NCBI GenBank assembly: GCA_934278005.1
Contig: CAKQWG010000064.1
Location: 1 to 17,311 of the forward strand
Origin: an uncultured Pirellulaceae bacterium
Lineage (GTDB): Bacteria; Planctomycetota; Planctomycetia; Pirellulales; Pirellulaceae
Length of the DNA: 17,311 nt
Direction of reading: 5' to 3'
Shown here: in pieces, positions 15,731 to 17,311 of the stretch
How positions within the stretch are numbered: position 1 is the first letter of the stretch
Layout: the number at the start of each line of letters is the position of its first letter
The notes under the pieces: model-generated
What the model was told of the DNA's origin: nothing
What the model saw: the letters and a program-made list of their open reading frames with translations, nothing else
The model's database searches: none
Position numbers and translations under genes: made by a program

Positions 15731-16558
15731 ATGTCGGATGCCGAGGAAACCGGCCAAGAAGCCGTGAAGTTCATCAATGATCTTCAAGACATCAGTTTCG
15801 TGACAATTGCCATGATCGTCGGCGGAGCTTGGGTAGCGATCTACGTGGTGATGAAGGCGCTTCCATTTCTAGCCGAGCGTGGCCCGAGCCAATTGCGGTT
15901 GTACTTCTTGGCATTCGTGCCTTTGATCCGGCTGGTAATTATCGTAGTCGCCGTGCTGTGGGTCGTACCCATCATCTTCAATGTGACGTTCCAAAACTTT
16001 CTGGTGCTGGCTGGTGCTATCAGCGTGGGGGTTGGGTTCGCATTCAAAGACTACTTGGCCAGCCTCATCGCTGGCATCGTGGCGATTTTCGAACGCCCCT
16101 ATCGAGCCGGTGACTGGGTCGAGATCGATGGCGACTACGGTGAGGTGCGAAGCGTGGGAATGCGCGCGCTGCAGCTAATCACCGCCGACGACAATGTCAT
16201 CACTGTGCCTCACGATCGGATCTGGACGAATAATATCTCCAATGCCAACGACGGCGCCAGAACTTTGATGTGTATCGCCGAATTCTACCTGACTCCTGGC
16301 CATGACGCCCAAGCAATCCGTGCAGCCCTGCAAGACGTGGCGCTGACCAGTGCCTATCTCGAGTACGCTAAGCCAGTAACTGTGATGCTCACCCAAACTC
16401 CCTACGGCACGCATTACAAGCTCAAGGCCTACCCGTTCGAGATGCGTGACCAGTTTGCATTTATCAGCGATATGGTAGTGCGCGGTAAGCGCGCGATCGC
16501 CCGAGTCGGAGGCAGCGAGACCACCGCAGATTTCGCCAGCTCCCAGCCACTTGGATAA
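15731..16558 (+). CDS. MscS family small-conductance mechanosensitive channel
   Basis: The 275-residue protein has three membrane helices: about 23-47, 57-83 and the pore-lining third helix near 88-120. The family signature is LAGAISVGVGFAFKDYLASL (93-112), then ERPYRAGDWVEIDGDYGEV (121-139) and the beta domain VITVPHDRIWTNNISN. These match the MscS pore helix and upper vestibule. Such channels open on membrane tension and release solutes during osmotic downshock. Length is close to E. coli MscS (286 residues). It is preceded at 12 bases by the degenerate AAA-like gene and is probably translated from the same message. The Shine-Dalgarno is weak (GAAAG around 15718-15722), which fits coupling to the upstream gene. 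Another gene for a membrane protein follows after 187 bases. Confidence 0.93.
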   Translation: MSDAEETGQEAVKFINDLQDISFVTIAMIVGGAWVAIYVVMKALPFLAERGPSQLRLYFLAFVPLIRLVIIVVAVLWVVPIIFNVTFQNFLVLAGAISVGVGFAFKDYLASLIAGIVAIFERPYRAGDWVEIDGDYGEVRSVGMRALQLITADDNVITVPHDRIWTNNISNANDGARTLMCIAEFYLTPGHDAQAIRAALQDVALTSAYLEYAKPVTVMLTQTPYGTHYKLKAYPFEMRDQFAFISDMVVRGKRAIARVGGSETTADFASSQPLG

Positions 16559-16745
16559 AGCTCTCAATCCGTAGCGGCGCTCGCCAAATATTCATGCCCT
16601 GGACTGACCGCCGCTTTGCTGGCTGTGTAGGCACTGGAGCCAGACCAAGCAATTTTGACGCGCTTCGTGGTAACATAATCGGCGCCGCACGAGAACGTCG
16701 TGTGGCTACAGCAGGAAAGAAAATTAACTACTCAAGGAACGCAAC

Positions 16746-17303
16746 ATGCACTCGACCGTAAACCGACTGGCTGACTTCTGGTGGCTGTATGCTGTGCGGG
16801 GAGTATTGGCTTTACTCTTTGGCCTGGCGGCAATTTTCTGGCCTGGACTCACCATAGCCGTTCTGATTGCGGTATTTGGTGTGTTTGTGCTGGTCGATGG
16901 ACTGATGATGCTCGTCGTTGGCTTTCAGGCGCGTGGTGCCAGTCCCAACTGGTGGAACTTGGTCCTGCAGGGCGCACTGAATGTGGTTATTGGCCTAGTC
17001 GCATTTTTTGCACCGCTGGCCACTGCGCTAGCACTGATCATCTTGGTTGCCGCGTGGGCCATCATCTTAGGAGTTCTGGAGATCGTCGCCGCCGTCCGTT
17101 TAAAAAACGTGATCAGCAATCAATGGTGGCTGATCGCCAGCGGGATTATCTCCATCTTGTTAGGCATCAGTCTCGTCAGTGCGCCCGGTGCTGGCATCGT
17201 CGTCATGGCTTGGATCATTGGCGGCTTCTCCTTGCTTTCCAGCTTGGTGCTGTTCTTCATCGCCGCGCGATTGCGGAAGTTGAAGGGTGGCGTAAGCTTC
17301 TAG
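16746..17303 (+). CDS. DUF308/HdeD-like membrane protein
   Basis: The 185-residue protein is very hydrophobic, with about six membrane helices arranged as three similar hairpins. Typical HdeD/DUF308 features are WWLYAVRGVLALLFGLAAIF (12-31), a second unit around NLVLQGALNVVIGLVAFFAP, and a third near WWLIASGIISILLGISLVSA. E. coli HdeD is associated with acid resistance at high cell density; most bacterial relatives are uncharacterised, so the role here is open. AAGGA (16734-16738) lies seven bases before the ATG and supports the start. The 187-base gap from the MscS gene suggests its own promoter, but I cannot identify a convincing one. Both being membrane proteins, a shared envelope-stress role is possible but not shown. 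The gene ends KGGVSF with TAG at 17301-17303. Confidence 0.88.
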   Translation: MHSTVNRLADFWWLYAVRGVLALLFGLAAIFWPGLTIAVLIAVFGVFVLVDGLMMLVVGFQARGASPNWWNLVLQGALNVVIGLVAFFAPLATALALIILVAAWAIILGVLEIVAAVRLKNVISNQWWLIASGIISILLGISLVSAPGAGIVVMAWIIGGFSLLSSLVLFFIAARLRKLKGGVSF

Positions 17304-17311
17304 CTTGCGAT

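Noticed and set aside
16573..16615. AGCGGCG/CGCCGCT inverted repeat after the MscS gene as a terminator
   Set aside because: The loop is 29 bases and no T run follows.
16655..16681. TTGACG with TAACATAAT as a promoter for the DUF308 gene
   Set aside because: The spacing (13 or 15 bases to the best -10 matches) is too short for a standard promoter.

Overview
The window looks like chromosomal DNA of a planctomycete, probably of the Pirellulales/Rhodopirellula type. The evidence is a Ser/Thr kinase fused through one membrane helix to a WD40 propeller, a PQQ-type propeller protein, a secreted Cys-rich repeat protein, small lipoproteins, weak Shine-Dalgarno sites and GACGC/GCGTC palindromes between genes. 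This assignment is inference from gene content; no rRNA or marker gene is present. I see no tRNA, rRNA, CRISPR array, transposase, phage gene or replication origin.

Layout. Positions 38-1210 (-) encode a XylR-like regulator with a sugar-sensor domain and an AraC DNA-binding domain. A 42-residue probable lipoprotein (1491-1619, +) points away from it, and its stop codon overlaps the stop of the next, convergent gene. From about 7.2 kb down to 1.6 kb the minus strand carries a run of genes: a possible lipoprotein, a single-domain receiver lacking the phosphorylated Asp, an ABC-2 permease, a SCO1/SenC protein, a DUF420 membrane protein and a secreted PQQ-propeller protein. The last four overlap end to end, so they are almost certainly co-transcribed. 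SCO1 and DUF420 point to assembly of a copper-containing cytochrome oxidase. A palindromic repeat cluster (7113-7184) and a small cupin gene (7359-7718, -) lie upstream. About 740 bases without a convincing gene follow.

On the plus strand, 8462-9364 encodes a secreted Cys/His-rich protein with five PSCG(V/C)EI repeats, closed by a very strong terminator (9409-9451). Next is a LarA-family nickel racemase (9561-10880). Thirty-seven bases of its 3' end are duplicated just after the gene. It converges on the large kinase-WD40 gene (11036-14272, -).

The right end (14507-17303, +) holds a degenerate AAA-like protein with a C-terminal winged helix, 12 bases upstream of an MscS-type mechanosensitive channel, then a DUF308/HdeD-like membrane protein. 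The pseudo-ATPase/MscS pair is the best candidate here for a little-described system: a channel with a dedicated cytosolic partner whose nucleotide-binding loop appears lost. The Cys-rich repeat protein and the Asn-for-Asp receiver come next.
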